From the NCBI GenBank assembly GCA_006386115.1, contig VFIW01000133.1:45583-109582 (forward strand): 64,000 bases of DNA. The letters run 5' to 3'. The DNA comes from Globisporangium splendens (Eukaryota; Oomycota; Peronosporomycetes; Pythiales; Pythiaceae). Of the stretch, positions 1-9,806 are shown one piece after another. The position numbers were made by a program, and so were the translations under genes. The notes below the pieces were generated by a model. It did no database searches. It was not told the origin of the DNA and worked only from the letters and a program-made list of their open reading frames with translations. The stretch's first letter is position 1. Every line of letters begins with the position of its first letter.

Positions 1-2
1 AG

Positions 3-3000
3 GAAGGCACGACGCCAACGCGTGCGGAAGGCTCTCGAAAAGTAGAGCCGACGGAGACTGCACCAGTGGAGAGATACGAAGCCCTCGCCGCGAAGTTGCG
101 TGTGTCACCGAACGCGGTCAACAGAGTGGAGATTGGATACGAAGTGCGGTTAATGTTCACAGCTCTTTACAACGGGATGCGGATTCTGGAGAAACCAAAA
201 AAGGCGAACGACAATTACCCAACACTCAACGGAGAAGAAGCGGACGCGCTGGTGGACCTATTCCGTCTACTGGCAATTGAAAAGGGAAAATCCTTTCCGG
301 AGTGGAAGCGGACGATCCAAGATTTATGCAAGGATATGCACCGGTCGTCGTGGACAGTGGTAGCGCTTATCCAAAAGAGAATTGACCAAAACAGGCTCGC
401 AGCAGAAACCAAGGCTTCGCCATGGGGTTCGCAAACGAGCACCAGCACTCAAACAAACGTCAAAGAGCAAGGCACCCAGCCCTTCATTTTCAAATCGAAC
501 AAATACTCGGAGGAGGAACAACGCAACATGATCCGACACTGCAAGCAAAAGTTCGAGTACTCAGTGACCCTGCGCCAGCCGACAACGATGGAATGGGATA
601 TCATGCTAGCGATCGTGGAAGGCGAACTCCTGATTCGACACTTGCCTCAATTCCTTCGACGAGTGTGTGATGGGGACACCCTCTTCCGTTTCCAGAACAC
701 CATCGCAGCTCAGGTGGAAGGAGAGCTGGTCGGCAAATTATCGGATGCGACGCAAGTTTACAAAGATCATCAGTCGACCGGACGAATCGTGGAAGCCATC
801 TTGCAAGCAGCGAGATTCCGCAATGACGGCAAAATGGAAGAGACAATGGCGATGCTGAGAGACCTCAAAGCTGCGGAATATAACGACAGCACTCACTCTC
901 TCCACTTCTATTTCTTTGACAGGAGCACAGCTGCGAAATGGGACAGAATGACGATCCCCTTCCGACGCCAATTGGTACATCTCATATCCGCGCATCCGAC
1001 GGAGACAACCGGAGAGCGAACGGAGGCAGACAGCGTGTGGAACAGGCAATTGGGAGCGGACGGGCTACAGAATGCAGAATCGAGATCCAGGTACAAAATT
1101 CAGCTTTTGAACACTGCTCGCTCAATGAATATGTCCCTGTTTTTAGAATACTTGAAGCAGACGACAGGCAAGCGATTCTACGCCTACCCACTCGATAAAT
1201 ACGGTCCAATATCCCACCAATCGCAGTGGTGGGAGGTACTCTTTGAAGAGGAATCATGTCCAAAAGCGCTTATCGATGTCAGACGAATTATTTGGCGAGG
1301 GCGAACGATCATCCTGCACCACGCATCCAAGTACCGAATGGCTCCTTGTTTAATCTGTGGGGCAGCGGGACATTTCGCGCGAACGTGTAAGGCAACGGAA
1401 CATGAACTAAAAACTAACAACTGTATTCACGCAGACGATGAGATCGTGAGTAAACTCCCGAGAAAGCCAGCCACTTTCACCAGTGCAGCGGAAATTAAGG
1501 AGTCTGTCTCAGACGGCATTGACAAAAAGAAACAGCCACTTCAACCCGCAACAGAGAATCCTCACGCCAGTGGGGAAAACAAGCCGAGCGAGAACACGAA
1601 TCCCGTGACGCCTGATGAGACAAACACGTCCAGCCCACAACCGAACTCCAACCCAAATGATCTAACAAAAAATGTGTCGTTTACGGTGAAAACAGGAATT
1701 TCAGTACAACAAACCGGCAATCTCAAAGAACAGGCGAAGGCGAAACCAAACGATGGAGCAGCGAACACAAAAGGACCCGCGTCAAAGGCAAGCCAGAAAA
1801 ACGGTCCAAGACAAATTTCCAAGGATGACATCCGGTGGGCAAAAGAGCTGATGCGCTTCCGACGAGATATGGACGAGTTAATGAAGGTGCACGTGGAAAG
1901 ACAAACCGAGCTCAACCCGAATCGTAACGACATCATGGACTGGGATGGGGAGTACACGATTCAAGACGTGATGGACGCCAACGGACTTGCAGAAGCAACA
2001 ACACTACCTACCGGAAATTGCCAATTTTATGCAGTGGCGGAAGCGATGCTCCAAATCGTGCATGACAACATGGCCAATGAGAAGCTGATCGAGGCCACGG
2101 CGAGCAGAATCAAGCAAAGCATGAACGCGGCAGCACGGCTCAACTTCGATCTCGAATTTCCTGAAGGAACTCATTTGGGAATACTTGAAGCACTGGGGAG
2201 AGGGGATCGGAAAATGAGCCCAAAAGAAAGGAGAGCAGATGTTCTCGACTATTTCAGCGATATCGCAAGCAGCTCCTCCAGCCGATCTTCCACGCTGCCA
2301 GGATCCCTGTGGGGTGGTCCGGAGTCCTTGCGGATGGCTGCCAAGGCTTTGCAGAGAAAAATCTTCGTGCTGATCGAGACAACGTACGGAGACCGTAAGG
2401 GCTTTGCAATTTACAAGCCGCAATCCAGAGTCCATGGAGGCGGCCAGTTTTTGTCAGCCAAAGAATATGTGTGCACAGGGAAGCAATGGGAAGACGAGCT
2501 CCGTCAAGACAGAAACGAAGCAGAGGCCACGAGCAGTCCGCTACCAATTGTAATGAAATTCGCAAACGAACACTACAACAGTCTGCACTTCAGAACCCTG
2601 AACGACCCAACGCCACTGGCGAATATGACGAGCTCATCGTTAGCGAAGCATCTCCAAGGATCCGTGAGGAGCAAGGCGGAGTTCAAGACGGACCGATCTG
2701 GTCAATTCGAAGACGATCGAGAAACAGACGATTCAATGGAGGACAGCGACAATTCCAGTTTGGGAGAGTCAGTGTGGACTCCATCGCTGGACGAGCGAGA
2801 AAAGTTCGAGCCAAACCAGCTCAGCGGACAACACGGCTGGTCGTTCGCATCGCAGGAGAATCAGCTTGTGGAATATCACTCGCCCACAACCGAGTTACCT
2901 CCACAACCCAGGAAGCGAGAGAGAGACGAAACCCTGATGCTCACAGCAATAGATGGTGACGTCGCGATAAACCTGAACAGCCCCAATATCCCCCTCAAGA

Positions 3001-3755
3001 AAACCAAAACGCTGTCGAGACGTTTGGTGATCGAAGGAGACTCCATGCAGAAACGCAGAGACCTCGAGCGCACGCTGCAGGAGCATTGGGAAGGGTTCCA
3101 GGAGCAATGGAGGCAAGAAACCAAATGCCCCTTTCCTCTGCTCTCGTCCAATCGTGATGTATGGGCGCAGGCAGCTCTCAATGAGTGGGAGCGAATTCTA
3201 GCGATGTTGAAGACGTCGCCAGGGCCGCATCACGTACTGAATCATCTCAGCGGGCCAACGCTAGTGGACTTGACGCAAGTTCTGCGCGAACAGGTGATTG
3301 AGGAAGGGCTCAAACGTCTTGTACACCGCACCGATCAGGCAGAAACCAGGGTATGGATCACAGGTTGGTTTGACAGGATTGCAACGGCAACCACGAAGCA
3401 ACAACGGGCCGTACTACTCAACTCCAAGGAAGACTGGTTGACGCTTGGAAAAATGAAGTACGGTGGGCTCGAAGTTCTGCGACTTTGTCACCCGACCCAG
3501 CTAGAGAAGCTCAGCCGCTACATCATCTGCACAGTGGTGTATGAGGAGGAGCTGCAGACGTTCAGGTCCAGTGACGCCGAAGACCCACACAACCTGTACG
3601 AGGCGATTGAAGACTTGTGTGCGATGTTGAAGCAAACCAGAGAACTCAAAGCAGCCTTCAAGAGTGGAGAGGAGCTCAGCGAATGGTCAGCTCTTTCGGT
3701 GATCATGGCTCAAGTCACCATGGAAGTGGACTCGGTCGAGCCTTCAAGGTACTAA
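3..3755 (+). CDS. LINE-A ORF1: zinc-knuckle protein with OTU-like cysteine protease domain (5' partial)
   Basis: The reading frame is open from the first complete codon at nt 3. The GTG at 66 is not the start: copy 2 carries the same residues further upstream and begins about 130 residues earlier. A CCHC zinc knuckle (C-x2-C-x4-H-x4-C) lies at 1347-1388, as expected of an RNA-binding ORF1 protein. Downstream is an OTU-like block: GNCQFYAVAEA (Cys codon at 2019) paired with NEHYNSLHF (His codon at 2571), matching the Cys and His motifs of OTU deubiquitinases. The residue usually Asp in DGNC is Thr here. A Ser/Thr/Pro-rich linker separates knuckle and protease. ORF1 stops 49 nt before ORF2 in another frame. 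RNA binding is inferred from family; protease activity is inference only. Confidence 0.88.
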   Translation, partial: EGTTPTRAEGSRKVEPTETAPVERYEALAAKLRVSPNAVNRVEIGYEVRLMFTALYNGMRILEKPKKANDNYPTLNGEEADALVDLFRLLAIEKGKSFPEWKRTIQDLCKDMHRSSWTVVALIQKRIDQNRLAAETKASPWGSQTSTSTQTNVKEQGTQPFIFKSNKYSEEEQRNMIRHCKQKFEYSVTLRQPTTMEWDIMLAIVEGELLIRHLPQFLRRVCDGDTLFRFQNTIAAQVEGELVGKLSDATQVYKDHQSTGRIVEAILQAARFRNDGKMEETMAMLRDLKAAEYNDSTHSLHFYFFDRSTAAKWDRMTIPFRRQLVHLISAHPTETTGERTEADSVWNRQLGADGLQNAESRSRYKIQLLNTARSMNMSLFLEYLKQTTGKRFYAYPLDKYGPISHQSQWWEVLFEEESCPKALIDVRRIIWRGRTIILHHASKYRMAPCLICGAAGHFARTCKATEHELKTNNCIHADDEIVSKLPRKPATFTSAAEIKESVSDGIDKKKQPLQPATENPHASGENKPSENTNPVTPDETNTSSPQPNSNPNDLTKNVSFTVKTGISVQQTGNLKEQAKAKPNDGAANTKGPASKASQKNGPRQISKDDIRWAKELMRFRRDMDELMKVHVERQTELNPNRNDIMDWDGEYTIQDVMDANGLAEATTLPTGNCQFYAVAEAMLQIVHDNMANEKLIEATASRIKQSMNAAARLNFDLEFPEGTHLGILEALGRGDRKMSPKERRADVLDYFSDIASSSSSRSSTLPGSLWGGPESLRMAAKALQRKIFVLIETTYGDRKGFAIYKPQSRVHGGGQFLSAKEYVCTGKQWEDELRQDRNEAEATSSPLPIVMKFANEHYNSLHFRTLNDPTPLANMTSSSLAKHLQGSVRSKAEFKTDRSGQFEDDRETDDSMEDSDNSSLGESVWTPSLDEREKFEPNQLSGQHGWSFASQENQLVEYHSPTTELPPQPRKRERDETLMLTAIDGDVAINLNSPNIPLKKTKTLSRRLVIEGDSMQKRRDLERTLQEHWEGFQEQWRQETKCPFPLLSSNRDVWAQAALNEWERILAMLKTSPGPHHVLNHLSGPTLVDLTQVLREQVIEEGLKRLVHRTDQAETRVWITGWFDRIATATTKQQRAVLLNSKEDWLTLGKMKYGGLEVLRLCHPTQLEKLSRYIICTVVYEEELQTFRSSDAEDPHNLYEAIEDLCAMLKQTRELKAAFKSGEELSEWSALSVIMAQVTMEVDSVEPSRY

Positions 3756-3804
3756 AGGCGCGACACCAACAGGTAACCAAGGTGGCAGTAGCCCAGGCAC
3801 AGAA

Positions 3805-6800
3805 ATGTACGCCGCGCTACATGCCCTCAAGAATGCATTTTACAAAAATCAAAAAAAGGAAAAAAGACCATGTCCAAACACGCTACGGGTATTAACTCAG
3901 AACGTGTGCGGATTCAAAAAGAAAGAACGAACAAAATGGTTAGAGGATCTCAAGGGGGCACTAACCGCAGAAAAGTATGATATCATTTATTTACAGGAGA
4001 CGAGGATCACCACAGCCAAAGAAGAAAGCAGACTCCGACATTACTGGAACCGAATATGGGGGGTTGCAAACCTGGACGAACCAACGTCCTTTTGGTCCAT
4101 CCATCCAGACGCGACCGGCGGATTGGCAATACTCACAAATCCGAAGACGATTAGCGAAACACAACTGATCGAGGAATCCAAGTGGACGAATCGCACAGTC
4201 GCTATCAAGTCCAAGGGAGTGGTGTGGATTAATGTGTACGCACCCAACAAGAAAGCAGAGCGAGAACACTTCTTCCGACGCCTAAACGAGGAGTTCGGGA
4301 CTCATCGTGCAGCAGCAGTGCTCGGAGGTGACTTCAATTGTGTGCTCGACAAGCAACGGGACCGGTACCAAAGAGGAGTTCGGCTACCTGTGCAGTGCGA
4401 GAGTGCAGAACTGAGACGACTAGTGACGGAGTGGAACATTTACGACGCACGGGAGCTAGTGGAGGATCCGGAGTGGCCAGTGCAGAGGGAACCGACGGAG
4501 CATTTCACATACTGGAGGAAAAACTCAGCCAGTCGACTCGACCGATTCTATATCGCAGGAAACCTGGGCAGCGCCGTGCAATGGGAGGCCATAGAGCTAC
4601 CCAAGCGCTACTCGGATCACCAAGCAGTGGTGCTGCATATGAAATGGACGAGTCAACCGCAGAGACCAAAGAGAGTGAACAAGTGCAGGTACCCGATGCG
4701 AACCTCGCGTCCTGACTTGGTGCGGACTGGGGTGCAAAAGGCAATCGCTCACGAGCTGGAGCTGATGCAGAGTGAAGGGTCAATCGTTTGGAACAACCTG
4801 GAGCAGCGTATCATCAAAGCAATACTGAGAGTAAGTCGAGCAGAGAAGCGGCAAGTACGAAGATACCGGCAAAAGTTGGAGGATCAGCAGCACCGACCGG
4901 CAAACCGCACAAGGCGTCAGCTGATCGAAGAACAAGCAAACGCGGCAAGAGAGGCAGCAGAGTTCAAATTCGGCAAGTATATGCAAGCAACGCAGGGGGA
5001 TGTTCGTCACTTCTTTCGGAGGATCGCCAACTGGCAGCGGGATCAAACAATTTCGCGATTGGAGCCGACTCCCGGAAGGTACCACTCACCAAACGCGAGT
5101 CTGGCGGACATCATGGGGGAAGAATGGCACCAAATCACTGGCCAGAGCCATGCTGCGGTCCCTCCGCAGAAGGCTGAACAGCGATTTGATGCACTGGTGT
5201 ACATTCCGGAAACTCGAAAAGTCACGGAAGAGCAAAACCAAGACTTGATGGCACCCATCACTGAAAAGGAAGTACGAGAGGCGATCGCGGCTTTACATCG
5301 GCATAAGGCAGGTGGCGTGGACAGTCTGAACAATGACTTCTACAAGGATTGCGAGGACGTGATGGTTGAAGTTTTGGTGCGGGAATTCAACAACATCCAA
5401 CGCGGGGCACCCATGCCACGATCATTCGGTCAAGGAATCGTGATACCGTTGCGCAAGAAAGGAGATTCGCCAAACCCCCTCGATTACAGACCAATCACTC
5501 TGCTCACGACCACTTACAAGTTGTTTGCAAAAGTCTTGGCAACAAGGCTGCAAGACATCCTTCTGTGGATCATCGGGGAAGCACAACAAGGCTTTGTACG
5601 CGACCGACTGATGGAGAACGCGATCCTCATCATGCAAGCCGCATTGGACAAAGCGTACCACAACAACGGTGAAGGGTTGGATGACGCTCCGGGAATTGCG
5701 ATGCTTGACTTCATGAAGGCTTACGACACGTTGGACAGAGATTTTCTGTATCTTGTGCTGAGCAAGTTCGGCTTTGGGCGACAATTTGTGGATTTAGTAC
5801 GTCGAATGCACTCGGACACTACAGCGCAGTACCTGGTGAACGGTGAAGTGTCGAGAGAATGGGAGGTCAAGTCGGGAATTCGTCAAGGTTGCCCCCTGGC
5901 CCCTCTGCTGTTTATTGTCGCCGCGGAGATTCTCGCACTAGCAGTACAACAAGACCCCCATCTGGAAGGAATTCGTGTGACCAGATCCGGAGCAGAACCC
6001 CATCTCATTTCGACCTTCGTCGACGACTCCGCCGTCTTTTTGAAGCAAGGGAAACAGCTGCCTCGACTCATGCAGCTGCTGTCCGAGTTCGGTAAGCAAT
6101 CAGGTCTGCACGTGCAACCAACGAAAAGCAGCTACATCTGTCTCAACACAGCAGTAGTCCAGGAACAAAGATGCGGCATTCCAATTCTGAAGCATGGAGA
6201 GACGGTGAGGTACCTTGGCATCCAAATAGGTACCGGGAACATCACACAAGCTAATTGGGAGGACCGCCTGCAAAAGCTCCGAACCAGATTGATCATCGCG
6301 GCCAAAGTCTCCAACAGTGTGGTGGGGAGAGTGCTTATACTGAATTCGATCTTACTGCCGTCGATTCTGTTCACTGCCGGCTACATCAAGCCCCCAGCGA
6401 AAGTCGTGGATCAGCTAGTGAATCTACAAAAGCAATTTTTGTGGAAATCGACACTCGGCACAGACGGCACGAGGCACAACGTGAGTCCTTCCCTGCTCTG
6501 CCTGCCAGCTAAGAAAGGAGGCATAGGTCTCTATTCAATACCTCTTGCAATAAAGCGACAAGCGATGCGGCGGACAACTCGGTGGCTACAGCGAGCGCGA
6601 GACAAGTATACAGAAGCTTGGCATGAACAGGTGCATCGGGACAAAAGTCAAAACCGGGGATGTTGCGCAATTTCACCAAAGGAGCGAAGCCAGCTAGCAC
6701 AGACAAGGCTGTACCAGACAAACAATATTCACAGACTCGGGTGGGAGTACCTCTGTGAAGACCTGGTGGTGGCAGAGAGACGCAATCCCGCGTGGAAAGA

Positions 6801-8832
6801 CGATCTGAAGCAGCAAATGGAATCCTTACTACCGACCCTGGATCTTGAGTGGAGATCAGACGGACGTGTAGGTGTGTACTTTGGGAGAAAACCTGAGCAG
6901 ACGATTCATCAACTATCGGAAGAGACTCGAGCCTTCTGGCCATCCTTTCAGTGGAACGACAACCCCTGGATAATCGACAGTCAAGGCGAGCAGTATTCAG
7001 TCAAAAAGGTTCCTTTCCTGAAGGAATGCAATTTGGCCAGCTTCAACGTGAGACGGGAAGAAGAGCGAGTGTTCTCCGTGCGGCTACCAACCATGACGGC
7101 GACTCTCACGTTCAAACGAATGACTACCCTGCGAAAACTCGTAACCAGCATCATTCTATGCTCACCGGAGATAGAAATCGATGCAGGCAACCAGTTGAAC
7201 AGTCACCAGGAGCCGTGGAGCAGGAAACACACAAAACGAGAGTACAAGTGGATCAGCAATGGCATGGGAACCATCATCGCGGTGCCAGTATCGGAGGGGA
7301 GCCACACGGACTACATCCAGATGCAACGGCAAGCAAACGGAGTTCTCTGGACAGTGACCGACTGGGTTGGGGATGCTACCTGTCAACAAGACGTGGCAAT
7401 GATCGAAGAAGAAATAAAAACCGTAGGGTGGACTTTCAAACCGCACCCGCTCACGACTCACTGTCCGTGGCTGGTGCATGAACGTACTCCCCCAAACAGT
7501 ATCCAGAAGACAATTGACCGAGCACGAACACAAAGGTTGCACAGCAAGTTGTATCAAGGTCTCGGAGGACTTACAGACAAACTCAACGAAGTCGCAAGAA
7601 CTGACCAGTGGTACAGCCATGTGCAGTATCGACTACCAGCAGATCTATGGAAACAACGAGGATGTCTTACGCCTTTTCAGATGTGGACGACATACCGGAT
7701 TTCTACGATGCAGCTCAACCTTTTCCATCCGGGAAGGATCGAGTCTTCGGCGTGCCCAAGCAATGCCGGATGTGGGGAGACAAAAGAAACTATCTCACAC
7801 ATAGTCTGGAGTTGCAAGCGAGCACAAGCCGCGTGGACGGCCTTCCTCGGACGATGGATGGGCCGAACATTGACGGAGCAAGCACTCAACCTCTTCTTGC
7901 CTCATATTGCTAGCCGCACAGCACCGCCAGGTCAACGATCTTTGCTCCGGGAATTGGAAAAGCGCTTCGGGTTCATTACTCCGGAACACTCGACAGCACT
8001 ACAGAAACTTTGGTTTATCGTCACATCAAGCATCCCAGTATTGCTGTGGAGAACGAGAGTGGAAATAGTGCATGAACGACAACATCTCACTATCGAAGAA
8101 AGTACCCAGCGAGTGTGGACAGCGTGTGTGATGCAAGTGCGGGCTGTGGCTCATCGGATGAGAACGCTCAAAGGAGAAAAGATCGATGCAACTTGCCTGA
8201 GCCAACTGCTCAGCGTACTGGAGAGACAAGACTTGTCGCGCCAACTAGAAACATGGGGGACGGCGCGTTTGTATTTCGATGGAGGTGCACGCGGCAACCC
8301 AGGTCCAGGAGGCAGCGGATGGGCACTCATCTTCCTGAATGAACGCAGCAATCGATGGGAACTCAAAGCATGCGGCTATGCGTACATGGGACCAGAAGTC
8401 ACGAACAATTGGTGCGAATACAGCGCGCTGAAAGATGGTCTGGCATACAGTGCACACTACCTGCAGCATTATGAAGTCAAGTTGGAAGTCTTCGGAGACA
8501 GCCAAATGATTATCGCAGCCCAGAACGGGTTCTCTTCTATACGCCAGACCAAGTTGCAGCCACTAGCAGTTCGGGTAAACCAAATCATCGGCAACTTTGC
8601 ATGGACCTCCTGGAATCACACAAAACGAGAACAAAACAAGATGGCCGATCTTCTCGCCAACATGGCAATGAACTCCAAGAGTGCGAAGATACTCACCGAC
8701 GAATCGCGGGGAAATGATCAAGTTCTTATGTCCCAAGTCGCAGCTCTACTCGACAATGATATCGGTGCCACACCGTCACAACTAAGAAACACCTCACTGT
8801 CAGCAGTGTTGATGAGACTCAGGAATTCTTAA
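3805..8832 (+). CDS. LINE-A ORF2: endonuclease / reverse transcriptase / RNase H polyprotein
   Basis: 1675 aa, uninterrupted, ATG start. The order is: N-terminal exonuclease-endonuclease-phosphatase (APE-like) domain with TQNVCGF, LQETR, NVYAPN, GGDFNCVLD and SDHQAV (about residues 30-275); reverse transcriptase with RPITLL, MLDFMKAYD, GIRQGCPLAPLLF and the catalytic box FVDD at residues 738-741 (YADD in most LINEs); a Cys/His finger near CGETKETISHIVWSC; then RNase H with DGGARGNPGPGGSGWAL (first acidic residue D1492), WCEYSAL, GDSQM and NKMADLLAN. By family it nicks target DNA and primes reverse transcription there. All catalytic motifs are present, so the protein may be active. Confidence 0.95.
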   Translation: MYAALHALKNAFYKNQKKEKRPCPNTLRVLTQNVCGFKKKERTKWLEDLKGALTAEKYDIIYLQETRITTAKEESRLRHYWNRIWGVANLDEPTSFWSIHPDATGGLAILTNPKTISETQLIEESKWTNRTVAIKSKGVVWINVYAPNKKAEREHFFRRLNEEFGTHRAAAVLGGDFNCVLDKQRDRYQRGVRLPVQCESAELRRLVTEWNIYDARELVEDPEWPVQREPTEHFTYWRKNSASRLDRFYIAGNLGSAVQWEAIELPKRYSDHQAVVLHMKWTSQPQRPKRVNKCRYPMRTSRPDLVRTGVQKAIAHELELMQSEGSIVWNNLEQRIIKAILRVSRAEKRQVRRYRQKLEDQQHRPANRTRRQLIEEQANAAREAAEFKFGKYMQATQGDVRHFFRRIANWQRDQTISRLEPTPGRYHSPNASLADIMGEEWHQITGQSHAAVPPQKAEQRFDALVYIPETRKVTEEQNQDLMAPITEKEVREAIAALHRHKAGGVDSLNNDFYKDCEDVMVEVLVREFNNIQRGAPMPRSFGQGIVIPLRKKGDSPNPLDYRPITLLTTTYKLFAKVLATRLQDILLWIIGEAQQGFVRDRLMENAILIMQAALDKAYHNNGEGLDDAPGIAMLDFMKAYDTLDRDFLYLVLSKFGFGRQFVDLVRRMHSDTTAQYLVNGEVSREWEVKSGIRQGCPLAPLLFIVAAEILALAVQQDPHLEGIRVTRSGAEPHLISTFVDDSAVFLKQGKQLPRLMQLLSEFGKQSGLHVQPTKSSYICLNTAVVQEQRCGIPILKHGETVRYLGIQIGTGNITQANWEDRLQKLRTRLIIAAKVSNSVVGRVLILNSILLPSILFTAGYIKPPAKVVDQLVNLQKQFLWKSTLGTDGTRHNVSPSLLCLPAKKGGIGLYSIPLAIKRQAMRRTTRWLQRARDKYTEAWHEQVHRDKSQNRGCCAISPKERSQLAQTRLYQTNNIHRLGWEYLCEDLVVAERRNPAWKDDLKQQMESLLPTLDLEWRSDGRVGVYFGRKPEQTIHQLSEETRAFWPSFQWNDNPWIIDSQGEQYSVKKVPFLKECNLASFNVRREEERVFSVRLPTMTATLTFKRMTTLRKLVTSIILCSPEIEIDAGNQLNSHQEPWSRKHTKREYKWISNGMGTIIAVPVSEGSHTDYIQMQRQANGVLWTVTDWVGDATCQQDVAMIEEEIKTVGWTFKPHPLTTHCPWLVHERTPPNSIQKTIDRARTQRLHSKLYQGLGGLTDKLNEVARTDQWYSHVQYRLPADLWKQRGCLTPFQMWTTYRISTMQLNLFHPGRIESSACPSNAGCGETKETISHIVWSCKRAQAAWTAFLGRWMGRTLTEQALNLFLPHIASRTAPPGQRSLLRELEKRFGFITPEHSTALQKLWFIVTSSIPVLLWRTRVEIVHERQHLTIEESTQRVWTACVMQVRAVAHRMRTLKGEKIDATCLSQLLSVLERQDLSRQLETWGTARLYFDGGARGNPGPGGSGWALIFLNERSNRWELKACGYAYMGPEVTNNWCEYSALKDGLAYSAHYLQHYEVKLEVFGDSQMIIAAQNGFSSIRQTKLQPLAVRVNQIIGNFAWTSWNHTKREQNKMADLLANMAMNSKSAKILTDESRGNDQVLMSQVAALLDNDIGATPSQLRNTSLSAVLMRLRNS

Positions 8833-8928
8833 ACTGTATGTAGACCATAAGTTCAATAGAATTACCTTCTCTCTCTCTCTCTATCCGCATGCTGCATTTA
8901 TCTGCATTTTGCTGTAGTGTGGTGGTAC

Positions 8929-8940
8929 ATATTATAAAGG
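8929..8940 (+). promoter_or_regulatory. possible TATA box upstream of the 9 kb gene pair
   Basis: The string ATTATAAAGG lies about 55 nt before the ATG at 8989 and just beyond the 3' end of the upstream LINE. It is a plausible TATA element, judged only by sequence and spacing. TATA boxes are not the usual oomycete core promoter. Confidence 0.3.
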
Positions 8941-8988
8941 ACTCGTTTTTCGTGCGCACACATTCGAAAGGTCGGTTCATTCAAAAAG

Positions 8989-9159
8989 ATGACAGACGAA
9001 GAGGGCTTGAGAGCCGAGCTGAAGAGCTGGCGAGCGGCATACGAGGAAGAGCGAAGGGCGCGTGCAGAGGACCAGCAAGCACTTGCAGCAGAACGAGATG
9101 CACTTGCAGCGGAACGGAGAGCGCGTGCAGAGGAACACGATGCGCTCGTCAGAGAATGA
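8989..9159 (+). CDS. short coiled-coil protein, overlaps next ORF by ATGA
   Basis: 56 aa ORF starting MTDEEGL, almost entirely charged/Ala-rich heptad sequence (ALAAERDALAAERRARAEE), typical of a coiled coil. Its TGA stop overlaps the ATG of the next ORF in the tetranucleotide ATGA (9156-9159). Since the next ORF also starts in coiled coil, two readings are possible: a translationally coupled pair as in compact viral or bacterial genomes, or one protein split by a frameshift. The heptad composition of this frame is far more protein-like than the frame reading through from upstream, which is Cys/Arg-rich. Confidence 0.5.
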   Translation: MTDEEGLRAELKSWRAAYEEERRARAEDQQALAAERDALAAERRARAEEHDALVRE

Positions 9160-9806
9160 ACAATGTGCAGATCGAATCTAGGGTCGAGATAAATGCTTTG
9201 CAAGCGCAGTCGGATGCGATGCTCGAAGAATTGCAAGCCGAGTCAAATGCGAAGCTAGAAGCGTTGCTAGCCAAGTCGAATTCCAAGCTAGACGCGATGC
9301 GAGATGTCACCAATAAGATTCTCGACAAGTGTGATGAGCTCAACAACGCGTATCTCAGCCAACGCGAGTTGATCAACAACAGCGTGTTGATTAGCAAAAG
9401 CAAACTATCGGCCCTCAAAAGTAAAGCATCGACCACCGTCCCAGACACCAAAGTATCGACCATCGTCCCAGACACCAAAGTATCGACCATCGTCCCAGAC
9501 AACAAAGAATTGGAACATGGTTATGCGATCGTGATAAAGCAGAACGAGGCCGACAATTCGATCGAGTTCCGCCAAATTGCAGGTGAACGCCAGTATGTGA
9601 GAAAGCAATCAGAAGATCCCGATCGCGATTTCGAGATTCTATGCGACTTCAAACCCAGCGCGAACCCCATTGACCTTGAAGCTGAAGTCATGGAGACAGT
9701 CAAGAACGTTCACGCCAATATGAAGGAAGTGACTTCTCGGTACGTGTCGTGCTTTACTTGCTTTACTTGCATTGCTGTATGGATATTAATCGCGTATCTG
9801 TGTTAG
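9156..9806 (+). CDS. coiled-coil protein with DUF3627-like C-terminal region and terminal hydrophobic segment
   Basis: 216 aa from the ATG at 9156. Residues 1-85 are a coiled coil with Ser/Asn-rich heptads (QAESNAKLEALLAKSNSKLD). Next come three copies of a 10-residue repeat (KVSTIVPDT). A compact region of about 70 aa follows, with IVIKQNE, RQYVRKQ and ILCDFKPSANPIDL. Coiled coil followed by an Arg-Gln-Tyr block and an N-P-I-x-L motif resembles, from memory, the DUF3627 tail of MSV199/KilA-N-type proteins of iridoviruses, ascoviruses and relatives. The last ~18 residues (CFTCIAVWILIAYLC) are hydrophobic and could be a tail anchor. No N-terminal KilA-N domain is seen. Origin from a large DNA virus is an inference that needs a profile search. 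Confidence 0.5.
   Translation: MNNVQIESRVEINALQAQSDAMLEELQAESNAKLEALLAKSNSKLDAMRDVTNKILDKCDELNNAYLSQRELINNSVLISKSKLSALKSKASTTVPDTKVSTIVPDTKVSTIVPDNKELEHGYAIVIKQNEADNSIEFRQIAGERQYVRKQSEDPDRDFEILCDFKPSANPIDLEAEVMETVKNVHANMKEVTSRYVSCFTCFTCIAVWILIAYLC
9425..9511 (+). repeat. 30 bp tandem repeat, three copies, in frame
   Basis: Three near-identical 30 bp units encode the 10-residue repeat K-V-S-T-I-V-P-D-T/N inside the ORF at 9156-9806. The unit is a multiple of three and stays in frame, as expected of a coding linker. Confidence 0.85.

Larger units (their letters stand above)
1..8882 (+). mobile_element. LINE family A, copy 1 (non-LTR retrotransposon, APE + RT + RNase H type)
   Basis: Two-ORF non-LTR element cut only by the left edge of the window. 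ORF1 and ORF2 are both open over all visible sequence. The 3' end is a short CT microsatellite (about 8867-8882) after a brief 3' UTR, the same terminus seen in the inverted copy at 27.45-41.55 kb. The two copies are nearly identical in protein sequence, so amplification is recent. Of the elements here this is the best candidate for an autonomous LINE. The 5' UTR and promoter are outside the window. Confidence 0.93.

Noticed and set aside
66..68. LINE-A1 ORF1 start at 66
   Set aside because: The codon is GTG, the frame is open to the window edge, and copy 2 shows homologous residues continuing upstream.
8889..9155. N-terminal extension of the 9156 ORF from an ATG at 8889
   Set aside because: The extension is Cys/Arg/Gly-rich nonsense-like sequence, while another frame over the same bases encodes a regular coiled coil ending in ATGA.
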